Part shown: positions 54,121-62,919 of the stretch, piece after piece
How positions within the stretch are numbered: the first letter of the stretch is position 1
Layout: every line of letters begins with the position of its first letter
Origin: Symbiodinium sp. CCMP2592
Taxonomy: Eukaryota > Sar > Dinophyceae > Suessiales > Symbiodiniaceae
Direction of reading: 5' to 3'
Assembly: GCA_905221615.1 (NCBI GenBank)
Contig: CAJNDT010000143.1
Location: 186,001 to 250,000, forward strand
Length of the DNA: 64,000 bases
The notes under the pieces: model-generated
Told to the model about the DNA's origin: nothing
The model's input: only the letters and a program-made list of their open reading frames with translations
Database searches by the model: none
Position numbers and translations under genes: made by a program

Positions 54121-54675
54121 ATGGCAATTTCGCTCAACATGCTGAGGGTTGAGTGTTGCAGGTTGGAGTCATACGAGTTTCTAAACAGAGTCTGGATTTT
54201 TACGGCCATCGAGCGGTTTGGACAGGGATTGGCACCGACCTTTTTGTGGATGCACCAATGTGGCTTCGGCGCATGCTGGTTGCGCGGCGAGTCTCAGGTG
54301 GCAAGGAAGTCGCCTCCACTGTGCACGACCATGTTCCTTTCACACATGCGGCCACCACGGCCGAACGGCGGAGCCCATCTGAAGAGGGCACCATACACGC
54401 GCTCGTCGTCAAAATCTGCACAGCTGGACCAACGCTTGGCTTTTGCATGCAAGTTTGCAGAAGGTCCTGAGCGGTGTGAGGAAGAACAAACATCCGCGTG
54501 GCACATCAAGCCTCCATTAAACCCCTCGCAGTTTCTTTCACTCCCGGAAACCACTCGCTCGGACTCGTCCCCCCTACCTGAGCCCACCAGGCTACTACCC
54601 CAAAGGCAAATGCTGCATGATGCTCGGGGACTAGATGCTGGACCCGCAACGCCCCCCTTCCCTGTATGTACTTAA
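54121..54675 (+). other. Open frames of uncertain coding status
   Basis: A 184-codon frame starts at ATG 54,121; an overlapping 105-codon frame (54,153-54,470) contains SLDFYGHRAVWTGIGTDLFV, which looks more protein-like. The first frame looks better after about 54,440. A frame change would be needed to join them, so this may be a decayed gene. No family recognised. Confidence 0.3.
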
Positions 54676-54792
54676 GGGATCATGGGACTTAGTAACTAAG
54701 GTTACTATTCGGGCAACTATACTAATACGTACTTATAACCCCAATTAAGGTACTTATAACCATACTTACTAAGTCCCATGATCCTCCAAGTA
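54669..54792. repeat. Foldback element, IR family F
   Basis: TACTTAAGGGATCATGGGAC and GTCCCATGATCCTCCAAGTA, inserted right at the end of the preceding open frame. Confidence 0.85.
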
Positions 54793-55254
54793 TGGCATGG
54801 AAAGATGGAGGGCGAGGGTGCCGGATCTAGGGTTTCGTTTCTTCAAGGGTCGTAGGGGTCTAGGGAGTTCTTGCTAACTCTGGCGCAGTGAAGGAGGGAG
54901 GACTGAGATTAAGGGCTTAGGATTTCTTGTGTGTGGTCTTGGTCTGTTCATTTTTGTTGCTAGTGCTTGGGCTCGCATTTGGACCCTTGAGGCCTTTAAT
55001 CGATCCAGCATGTGACAAGCAAGCCCTCCAAGATACTCGACTCTCATGGGAGACGGCACCGACCCCACTGCGCCACATGCCGGCATTCGGGACTCGGGTG
55101 TGATTTGGGGTGTGGGAGTTCGGCTTTCGGATGTAATGGTGTCCTTAACAGATGGGGTCCAAGCTGTAGAAGCAGCAGTTACTCGGATGCCATGAATGCT
55201 TCGAAACTCTTGCCAGGGAAGCTTCCACTTCCTCATGATTGAATAGTCCCTTAC

Positions 55255-55502
55255 CCTTCGGGTCCATGTACACAAATATAGTGAACCCCAGAAAGTTGGA
55301 ACATGGATTTAGGATGATTAGTGCTAGGATTCCTTCTACTTTACCTTGAGAGCATGAGGAGAATGGTGTTCCAACTTTCTGGCTTCTACTATAGTATATA
55401 CTTTGGCCCAGAAGTACCTTTTCAGAGACTACGTTAAAGCCAATGTGTATATATATATATATACTTATTTATTTATACTAGTTGAGTACATGGACCCTTA
55501 GG
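55255..55502. repeat. Foldback element, IR family L, carrying a nested family M element and an AT tract
   Basis: Outer arms CCTTCGGGTCCATGTACACA and GAGTACATGGACCCTTAGG. Family M at 55,283-55,388; (AT)n at 55,448-55,464. Confidence 0.75.
55283..55388. repeat. Foldback element, IR family M, nested in family L
   Basis: CCCCAGAAAGTTGGAACATG and the GTTCCAACTTTCTGG end; TATAG-like sequence on both sides. Confidence 0.8.
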
Positions 55503-55869
55503 TTTAGTAGGTGAGTAGGGAACCTTTAACCCTTTGGGGTTTGTACAACCCTGCCATAATCATACTCAGCCTCGAAGTTCTTGCAAGAGCACAATGGCCT
55601 TGTCCTTCGGTTACGTGGCGTTCTGTGCGACAAGATCGGAATATTTAAGGCCACTGACAAACCTTTCACCACACACTTAAACCCTAAACCCATACATTTC
55701 TGCAGCCAAAAGAACACCCGAAGCCTTACTGTAGGGATCTATCGTACTTAAACGCGGTCGCTTGAGCTACATTCGTTGAAGAAACCAGAAAAGAAGACCC
55801 CAAGCCCTAAACCCCAACACTTTATCAACTTGAAAGAAGGCGCTTTATCAACCTGAAAGAAGGCGCCTC

Positions 55870-56096
55870 CGAAGCCCGGGACCCCTAAAACCCCTAAACC
55901 CTAGTAAACCCTAGACTCCCTAGACCCTAAAACCCCTAAACCCTAGACCCTAAACCCTAAACCCTAGTAAACCCTAGACCCTAAACCCTAAACCCTAGTA
56001 AACCCTAAAACCCCTAAACCCTAAACCCTAGTAAACCCTAGACCCTAAACCCTAAACCCTAGTAAACCCTAGACCTAGACCCTAAACCCTAAACCC
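55870..56096. repeat. Telomeric block with CCCTAGTAAA higher-order unit
   Basis: CCCTAAA units interspersed with CCCTAGTAAACCCTAGA at near-regular intervals (seven occurrences of TAGTAAACCC), a tandemly amplified higher-order repeat. Confidence 0.85.
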
Positions 56097-56204
56097 AAAA
56101 GAAACCCCATGGAGCACCAACAAATTATGGACCTCTGGAGCCTTAATATAGGGGCCTTCATCCTATAAGGAAGGGTTATTCATAAGGATTTAGTACAGGA
56201 GCCT

Positions 56205-56400
56205 TAATAATTACCAATACTACTTTTCGGGTTCCTCATTTTACCTAAGTATAGTACCCGGAGACTCCAATATCCCTTAATTAAGGAATATTCGCTAAAT
56301 TATAATAGGATCCCTAATATGATTTAAGGAATATTCCTTAATTAAGGGATATTGGAGTCTCTGGGTAGAATGGGCCCCAAAACCTCATTCTAGCTATTAA
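56205..56400. repeat. Foldback element, IR family A, carrying a nested family D element
   Basis: GGAGCCTTAATAATTACCAA and the TTCTAGCTATTAAGGCCCC end enclose the complete D element at 56,257-56,366, bounded by GTA. Confidence 0.75.
56257..56366. repeat. Foldback element, IR family D, nested in family A
   Basis: CCGGAGACTCCAATATCCCT and GGGATATTGGAGTCTCTGGG, with inner TTAATTAAGGAATATTC. Confidence 0.85.
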
Positions 56401-56759
56401 GGCCCCTTTGTTACCCTTTATGAAGGGATGGAAGGTTTCGGGTTTAGACTTTCGGGTTCACGTTTTGCTTGAACAATTCGGCTAGGGTTTTGGGACTACA
56501 CTTTTGTTCTGGAACCGAAAGGAAGACTAGTCTTGCTTGTCGAGGCTCTTGCATTATCCCTAAAGCCCGAGCCCGAACCCTAAACCCTAAGCCGATAGTT
56601 CTGAGTTTGAAGAGCTAGACTCGAAAGAGCTCGAGACTCTTAGCTAAAACCCCGGCACCCCGGAATCGGACAGAACTCGTGAAGCTTGGACGCAGATTCC
56701 CAACTATTGCCCATGGTACGTTTTTGTTTTAGACCCGTCCTTTTCTTGAACTCAAGATC

Positions 56760-56906
56760 CCAAAAGGGTCCTATATCGGTAGAATGCTAGGTTTCCCTAA
56801 ACCCTAAACCCTAAACCCTTAAACCCTAAACCCTAAACCGTTAGGAATCACAAATTATTATGACTTAGGGAAGCATCCCCCACAACAGTACATAGGACCC
56901 TTTGGA
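56760..56906. repeat. Foldback element, IR family T, with telomeric insert
   Basis: CCAAAAGGGTCCTATATCGG and the TACATAGGACCCTTTGG end. CCCTAAA units fill 56,797-56,838. The copy at 57,880-57,988, in the opposite orientation, lacks them. Confidence 0.8.
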
Positions 56907-57669
56907 GATGACCGAAAGGTAAAGGCCGCCCAAAATTATAACGTTCCTTGACTTAAGAGGGTCGCTGGGATCTGTACCATAACCCCAACACCCAGACCCT
57001 GAACATGCCCTAAAGCCCGAAGGCCCCATGGTAGTTCCTTTTTGGGGGGTTCATATATAGAATCCTATAAGGTAATCCCCAAAAGGGGCTACTTTGGGGC
57101 CCCATGGGTAAAGCCCCAAACCTGAAAAGCGTACTCCTGAAAACCTTAAAGCCCCAAACCTCTGAGCCTTAGGCCCGTGAAGCCTGCGTGAAGCCGCAAC
57201 TGAACCCTGAGGGTCCGGGTTTAGGGTTTCGGAGACCCTTTCATGGCTGGTAAACAGACAAGCCACTTACAGCCTGAAAGACAAGGACCCTTCATCACAA
57301 GAAACCTAAAGAAACCATCATAGAAGAACAAAGCCTACAGGAAGCCAAGTATTTAGAACCCTATAAAAGATGACTCCTTGACTATCAGGGAAGCCTCTAG
57401 CTAGGTGGCCACGAGCTATAGCGCTCCTGGAGGAGATCTTGGGGATGTTAAGTTTACTTTGGGGCTTTCGATTTCGGACTGAAAATTTTGGGATGTGGGT
57501 TCAAAACTGAGGGTTCTTGAGTTTATCGAAGATTAGATTTTCTGACTGGGGCTTGGGAGTTGCAAATTCATCAGGTCAGAGCTCTCCTGGGATTCCATTT
57601 GCGGAGATTGGGCTCCTGGCTCAGGGTCTACTGGAATCCACGGCGTTTTGCAGAAAGGCTCCAGGAACC

Positions 57670-57777
57670 CACAGACTCCAATATCCCTTGATTAAGGAAT
57701 ATTTATTAAATCTTTTTTGGGATCCTATTATGATTTAAGGTATGTTCCTTAATCGAGGGACATTGCAGTCTCTGGAT
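57670..57777. repeat. Foldback element, IR family D
   Basis: CCACAGACTCCAATATCCCT and the AGGGACATTGCAGTCTCTGG end. Confidence 0.8.
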
Positions 57778-57879
57778 TTCCAGAACTTCTGTGAGCAGAA
57801 AGGCATTCTTAGGTCGGGGCCAAGTTCCGGAGTTTTGAGGGATGTGAGGGAGCTCGCTGGTGCTGGTCGTTGTTTCGGG

Positions 57880-57988
57880 TCCCAAAGTGTCCTATGTACT
57901 GTTACGGGGGATACTTCCCTAAGTCATAATAGTAATTCCTGATATGGAAACCTTACATTCTACTATATCGGTACATGGGACCCTTTGG
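57880..57988. repeat. Foldback element, IR family T
   Basis: CCCAAAGTGTCCTATGTACT and the GGTACATGGGACCCTTTGGG end; middle TTCCCTAAGTCATAATAG. Confidence 0.8.
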
Positions 57989-58001
57989 GGGTTTAGGGCG
58001 G

Positions 58002-58232
58002 CTAAAAATCCGGCGTAGCAGCTTTCTGTAGGACTGCGTGGCGCGCGGCGTCGAGTTGGATGCAGTCCTCTTTGGCAAGGTGCCGTTGCTTTCTCTGCAG
58101 TAGTGACCCCAACAAGCCATCTTGGCTCTTACGGAAGATTCCTGAAAAATCATCGTAAGGAGAAAGAAGGCCAAACCCCCAGTTCATAAAACCCAACGCC
58201 CTTAAAACCCTGAACCCCAAATTCAATCCCAA
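58002..58232 (-). other. Possible minus-strand exon
   Basis: Minus-strand frame containing GLLGSLLQRKQRHLAKEDCI and QLDAARHAVLQKA, a helical, coiled-coil-like composition unlike the surrounding telomeric shadows. No start, splice sites or family assigned. Confidence 0.25.
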
Positions 58233-58439
58233 ACCCTAAACCCTAAACCCTAAATGGCCCAAACCCCCAGTTCACAAAGCCCAAAGCCCTTAAAACCCTG
58301 AACCCCAGATTCCGAACGGCAAGTCCGAAACCCCAAATCCGCAACCCCGGAGTCCCATACTCGGAGGATTCCTTTTAATAAGGGTGCTATAGGGTTCTAT
58401 AATGGGGTTCCTTAAAGGGATCTATAGGGGTTCTATAAT

Positions 58440-58553
58440 GGAGGATCATGGGACTAGTAAGTATGGTTAGAAGTACCTTACTTGGGGTAGTTATATGTAT
58501 AGTTACACAAATAATGACCTTATAGTTACTAAGTCCCAGGATCCTTTAAGTAA
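58440..58553. repeat. Foldback element, IR family F
   Basis: GGAGGATCATGGGACTAGTA and the TTACTAAGTCCCAGGATCC end. Confidence 0.8.
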
Positions 58554-58672
58554 TATAGGAGCCTAAACAATTATATACCAATTTTGGTGGTTCCTTGTCA
58601 TACAAGCCTAGTATAACTAGAATGTACAAATGTACCAAGACCGTCTTCTAATTATTGAGGCCCCTCCGTTGC
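58553..58672. repeat. Foldback element, IR family A, diverged
   Basis: ATAGGAGCCTAAACAATTAT and the TTCTAATTATTGAGGCCCCT end, directly after the F element. Confidence 0.65.
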
Positions 58673-58790
58673 CCCTGTAAACCGGTTGGGGAAGCCTCAG
58701 CTTCGTCCCTTGCGGATCAGGCGCTTCGTGACTGCGCCGCGGCCGAGGAGTCGGAACCTTGAAGAGCCTTTTTGGGTGGGTCTTCGATCT

Positions 58791-58892
58791 GGGAGTTTCC
58801 GAAGATTAGGGGTACCTTACTTTGGGGTCCTTTTAATAAGGTTCCTACTATTTAGGGTACTATGTTAGGGTCCCCTATTTTCGGAAACTGCC
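58791..58892. repeat. Foldback element, IR family C
   Basis: GGGAGTTTCCGAAGATTAGG and the CCTATTTTCGGAAACTGCC end. Confidence 0.85.
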
Positions 58893-58895
58893 ATG

Positions 58896-58998
58896 TGGGT
58901 GGTTGTCAAAATTATGGTCCCTTATTGGGTCCTTATTGTAATACTGCACCTAAGATTTAGGGTACCCAAAAAGGGACCATAATTTTGACAGCTACCCA
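58896..58998. repeat. Foldback element, IR family I
   Basis: GGGTGGTTGTCAAAATTATG and CATAATTTTGACAGCTACCC, three bases after the C element. Confidence 0.85.
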
Positions 58999-59602
58999 TC
59001 TGTCTATCTATCTCTGTGTGCGTGTACATACATTGACATACATACATACATCCACGTCACGCAGACTGCAGCGTACCCCGATGCGATTGTTCACGCTCCG
59101 GTACCAGCAAGTTCGGAGTCCCAAAGACCCGTTAACTGGGGTTGGCGGGAAAGCCAATCTTGAATTTCCAAGATCCATGATCGCTACATGATTTGAAAGT
59201 CTGAAGAATCTTGACCCCCATGTTTTGGATTCAGGGTTTGGGTTTAGGTTTCATGTGCCCACCACAGCCAAGCCCCATGCCTTTCAAGCCACCTTGACCA
59301 GCGCTGCGAGGTGGGAGGTCGCCATAGATCTGCCGCGAGCTCGGCGCAAACCCATAACAACTTAGGGTCTAAGATATGTTGTATTTCGGGTTTTGGATGT
59401 TTTGGCTTGGGGCCGTAAAAAGACTAGTATACACGAAAGTGGCCGACATCAGAAACAATCAGCCAGTATCTTCATGGATCTTCATCATTACCGTAATCGT
59501 GCAGAATATGCCATTGCTGTTGGTACGGCCTGCTAGTCCGAGGGGCAGTTGTGCCGGTCATGTCTATGATTTAGGAGATTCTGGTTCTATACCCCTGAAC
59601 CC

Positions 59603-59706
59603 TACCTATAGTCTCCATTGTAGTTCCTTTTTTTGGTTTAACCAAATATATAGTTAGGATCCTATAAGGTAACCTCAAAAGGGAACTACAATGGAGACTA
59701 TAGGTA
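59603..59706. repeat. Foldback element, IR family H
   Basis: CTACCTATAGTCTCCATTGT and ACAATGGAGACTATAGGTA are perfect arms. Confidence 0.9.
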
Positions 59707-59869
59707 AACTGAAGCTTGTCGGTGACAGGTGGGCCGCAGGCCCCAGCCCCCCTTGACACTCGGAGCCTTACGACTTTGATTGGAGGGCGCGCCAGGGCAT
59801 AGCTATGATTACGATATTATCCTGTCGGGGCAGAGTTACATCCCCGTTGCTTACAGGAATGCTTGGAGC

Positions 59870-59998
59870 CTGGGGGACAAAAAAGCACATAAGCATAAGC
59901 ATTTTATAGGGATATCCCTACCATAATGGGCTTCCGTATAAGGGGGTATATATGGGATATCCCTATCCTAATTTTTGCTTATGTGTTTTTTTGGGGGC
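59870..59998. repeat. Foldback element, IR family O
   Basis: AAAAAGCACATAAGCATAAG and the TTTTTGCTTATGTGTTTTTT end, with inner GGGATATCCCTACC and GGGATATCCCTATCC. Confidence 0.8.
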
Positions 59999-60289
59999 TC
60001 TAGGAGCCTTGTCAAGTGCCAAGATCCTCCGAGCAAGGTTAAGCCCAAGCAGCGTCAGTAAGCGTAAGCACTGTAGACCTTACCTTCACGGACAAAAGCG
60101 GACGAACTACCTTAAAGCCCTAAACCTTCTAGAAGTTCAAAGACGCAGACGAACTACCCTCAACCATAAACCCTAAAGCCCCAAACTGCGTACGCCAGCC
60201 CTCTCCAAACCCAAAAGCCGAGGGGTTCTGTAGTTATACTGGCAATCCTTTTAGTGACGTGTTTCCGGAGCCGTCATAAGAATCCTGTT

Positions 60290-60357
60290 TTTAGGGTTTA
60301 GGGGAGTGCCCGGTGCAAAGAACCCTGAGAATGTGAAGAACTCCCCTAAACCCTAAA
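60290..60357. repeat. Hairpin with telomeric arms
   Basis: TTTAGGGTTTAGGGGAGT and ACTCCCCTAAACCCTAAA are perfect 18-bp inverted arms separated by 32 bases of non-telomeric loop. Confidence 0.9.
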
Positions 60358-60491
60358 CCCTACCCTTGTCAATAGAAGGAACTCGCTTTTCTTACGCCGT
60401 GCCATGTCAGGCTCCAGCAGATGCGGGCGTCCATGAAGGTCACTGCTCCCGCCCTGGCTTCTGCGATCACCTCCTGCAGAGGCCTTGAGTT

Positions 60492-60621
60492 AGGGACCCA
60501 AAAAGCACATAAGCATGAGCATTATATGGGGATATTCCTACCTTGTGGGCTTCCTTTAAGGGGGCTTATATGGGATATCCCTATCCTAATTTTTGCTTAT
60601 GTGCTTTTTGGGGGCCCTACT
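60492..60621. repeat. Foldback element, IR family O
   Basis: AAAAAGCACATAAGCATGAG and the TTTTTGCTTATGTGCTTTTT end; second copy about 600 bp from the first, same orientation. Confidence 0.85.
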
Positions 60622-61122
60622 TGTGTCATAGGCGGCCAAAAGGGGTTTTAGCCTATGGGGCTTTAGTAGGGATTAGGGTTCCCATGATAGGGTTCGTATT
60701 GAGGAATCCCTACCCCAAGAATCTTACACCCCCCTTGTGGCCTCCCATCATCGAGTTTGCTTTAGGTCTAGGGTTTGTGGGTGTTGGGTTTAGGAGTTTA
60801 GGAGTTTAGGGGTTTAGGGGTGTAGAGTTTAGGGGCTTGGGGGGTGTGGCGGTTTAGGGTTTAGGAGTTTAGCGTTTAGGAGTTAGCTCCAGGGTCATCT
60901 TGGAGTTGTTGTTCCATACAGTTGTGATGTGACATTCTGTATTCCGAAGCAAACCACGGTTTAGGATGTAGGGTTTAGGGTTTAGGGAGCCCTTTACCCA
61001 AAGCCCCCCGAACACGCATTCTCCAACTTGCAGGTGGCCAATGGGAAGCTGCCGTGTCCTCAGGTGCAGACTTGCCCATTCCAGGATCATGCTGATTTGT
61101 TAGGGGTTTAGGGGTGCAGGGT

Positions 61123-61500
61123 TTAGGGTCTAGGGATTTCGGATTTTGGGATTTTGATCTGATCCCGCACATCTTGGTTATATCGTCTTATCTGTTCGAC
61201 TATAAACTGTTCCTCACCCTTCCCCTTGAACTTGATTCCAAGAAGAGTCCTTGAGCCTGCTGGCGCCAAGACGGAATGCGTGGGCTCATGTTGTTTCGGT
61301 TGTCCGAGCTTTGCCTTTGGAAAGAAATTTTGACAATCTAGATGATTGTGCAGACTATTTGGTCCGAACTTGTCAGCTGATTGAAACTTGGGTAAGGTTG
61401 CCACCGTGAGGATACCAGCCACAAGCTCACAAAGTTCCGAAGCACAGTGCTGCAGGGCTTGGGTGTCTGTGGATACGGCCAAGGACACATTCTTGCACAC
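61123..61500 (-). CDS. Putative minus-strand exon(s), family not recognised
   Basis: Minus-strand frame beginning at 61,500 with ALQHCASELCELVAGILTVA, an amphipathic helix-like stretch, and later GIKFKGKGEEQFIVEQIRRY near 61,165-61,230. The middle (PTHSVLAPAGS) is less certain and might be intronic. The last codons run into a telomeric block and are probably not translated. Internal Met is available but no start is favoured. Confidence 0.35.
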   Translation of the reverse strand: MCKNVSLAVSTDTQALQHCASELCELVAGILTVATLPKFQSADKFGPNSLHNHLDCQNFFPKAKLGQPKQHEPTHSVLAPAGSRTLLGIKFKGKGEEQFIVEQIRRYNQDVRDQIKIPKSEIPRP

Positions 61501-61512
61501 TGAAATCCAAGC

Positions 61513-61637
61513 GTAAAAGGAGGAACCCTTAATAAGGACCCCCAGGTATATATCCTTAGTATAACTATTATATACCCATGATACAGCCCATTATAGGGTA
61601 GGGGTCCCCATTAAGGGTCCCTCCTTGTCCCCTTTGA
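61513..61637. repeat. Foldback element, IR family P
   Basis: GTAAAAGGAGGAACCCTTAA and the TAAGGGTCCCTCCTTGTCCC end. Confidence 0.8.
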
Positions 61638-61739
61638 TGAAACCCTCAACCTCAAGACCCATAGCATGAAACCCAATAGGCCTCAACCGAATCTTCCTGC
61701 AGCCCTTACCCTACCCGTCCCTATCCCTGCCCGACCCTA

Positions 61740-61795
61740 CCCTACCTCACCCTAAACCCTAAACCCTAAACCCTAAACCCTAAACCCTACCCTCA
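61740..61795. repeat. Interstitial telomeric block within a CCCTACC-rich run
   Basis: Six CCCTAAA units within 61,690-61,850, where TACCC units also recur. Confidence 0.8.
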
Positions 61796-61890
61796 CCCGT
61801 ACCTGAACTTACCCTACTCTAGCCCACCTTAGCCTACCCTACCCTAACCCCCCGCGTCTGAGCGACCCTTGGGCTTTTTCGGTATAGAGT

Positions 61891-62000
61891 ACCCAGAGAC
61901 TCCAACATCCCTTAATTAAGGAATATTCCTTAAATCATATTAGGGATCGTACCATAATTTAAGGAATATTCCTTAATGAAGGGATACTGGAGTCTTTGGG
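61891..62000. repeat. Foldback element, IR family D
   Basis: CCCAGAGACTCCAACATCCC and GGGATACTGGAGTCTTTGGG. Confidence 0.85.
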
Positions 62001-62119
62001 TAAGCCCCAAAACCTGACCCAGGCCCTCGCATTGAGAGCCTCTGCGTGGCGGATGCAGCTCAAGCTGGACCGGGGTTTAGGGTGTGGGCTGGGGGCAATT
62101 GCTGTAGGCGCCGAAATAA

Positions 62120-62205
62120 ATACCTATACTATTTTGGGGGGCTCCTTATTATAACTATAGGACAATAGACCCAAAACCCTATTCTAATTATTAAGGCCCT
62201 TATTT
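62120..62205. repeat. Foldback element, IR family A, partial
   Basis: Right end TTCTAATTATTAAGGCCC is intact; left end AATAAATACCTATACTATT is shortened. Confidence 0.6.
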
Positions 62206-62303
62206 TATGGGGGGGTAGGTTGGGCTAAACCTGTTGGGATCTGGGCCCTGATCCTCATCCCCGAGCACCCTTGCGATCTCTGAACGTCCAAGGCCCTAAA
62301 CAC

Positions 62304-62490
62304 CCCAGAGACTCCAATATCCCTTATAATTAAGGAATATTCCTTAAATCATATTAGGGATCGTACCATAAATCCTAAACCCTAAACCCTGTAAACCCCC
62401 CTAAACCCTAAACCCGCCTTAAATTATAGTAGGACCCCTAATATGATTTAAGGTATATTCCTTAATTAAGGGATATTGGAGTCTTTTGGG
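62304..62490. repeat. Foldback element, IR family D, with telomeric insert
   Basis: CCCAGAGACTCCAATATCCC and GGGATATTGGAGTCTTTTGG. CCCTAAA units fill 62,371-62,414 in the loop. Confidence 0.85.
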
Positions 62491-62548
62491 ACCCTCAGCC
62501 CTAGACTCAGACCATAAATCCTCTTTGCGAACCTATGTATAAAGCCCT

Positions 62549-62671
62549 ACTTAAAGGATCATGGGACTTAGTAAGTATGGTTGTAAGTACCTTAATTGGG
62601 GTTATAAGTAGTTATAAGTATAGTTACCCTAATAATAACCTTAGTTACTAAGTCCCATGATCCTTTAAGTA
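62549..62671. repeat. Foldback element, IR family F
   Basis: TACTTAAAGGATCATGGGAC and GTCCCATGATCCTTTAAGTA, perfect arms; near-identical to 43,390-43,511. Confidence 0.9.
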
Positions 62672-62679
62672 GAAGGACG

Positions 62680-62915
62680 TCCAGCTGTGGAATGCTCGGC
62701 CCCTGGATTCAGAGGAGTTCGTGTTGGGTGTAGGGCTAGCATCGTACTTCACCGGGTAAGGGATCTTCAGCCTGTTTGGATATGTACGATGCTACAACGA
62801 TTTGTGTGCAGGGATGCAGCGTTGCAGACTACGTCGTGAGCAAAACTTTGATGTACGACGTGTCTCGGGGAAATCGGATGGCTGCTCTCACATATGTTAA
62901 ACTTGGATTCTGAAG
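62680..62915 (+). CDS. Putative terminal exons, family not recognised
   Basis: First segment VQLWNARPLDSEEFVLGVGL (about 62,680-62,756), then GTAAGG...GTGTGCAG (62,757-62,812), which fits a 56-base GT-AG intron. After it, one frame reads SVADYVVSKTLMYDVSRGNR and ends at a TGA at 62,910-62,912. The phases of the two segments do not join cleanly with that exact intron, so the boundary is uncertain. A family F element lies immediately upstream. Confidence 0.35.
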
Positions 62916-62919
62916 GCTG

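Larger units (their letters stand above)
55500..57990. other. No confident gene
   Basis: Telomeric block, foldback elements of families D, A, T and H, and unique DNA. Confidence 0.55.
59000..61120. other. No confident gene
   Basis: Foldback families H and O, a telomeric hairpin, a small CATA tract near 59,035 and G-strand telomeric runs at 60,770-60,890. Several short frames, none convincing. Confidence 0.5.
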
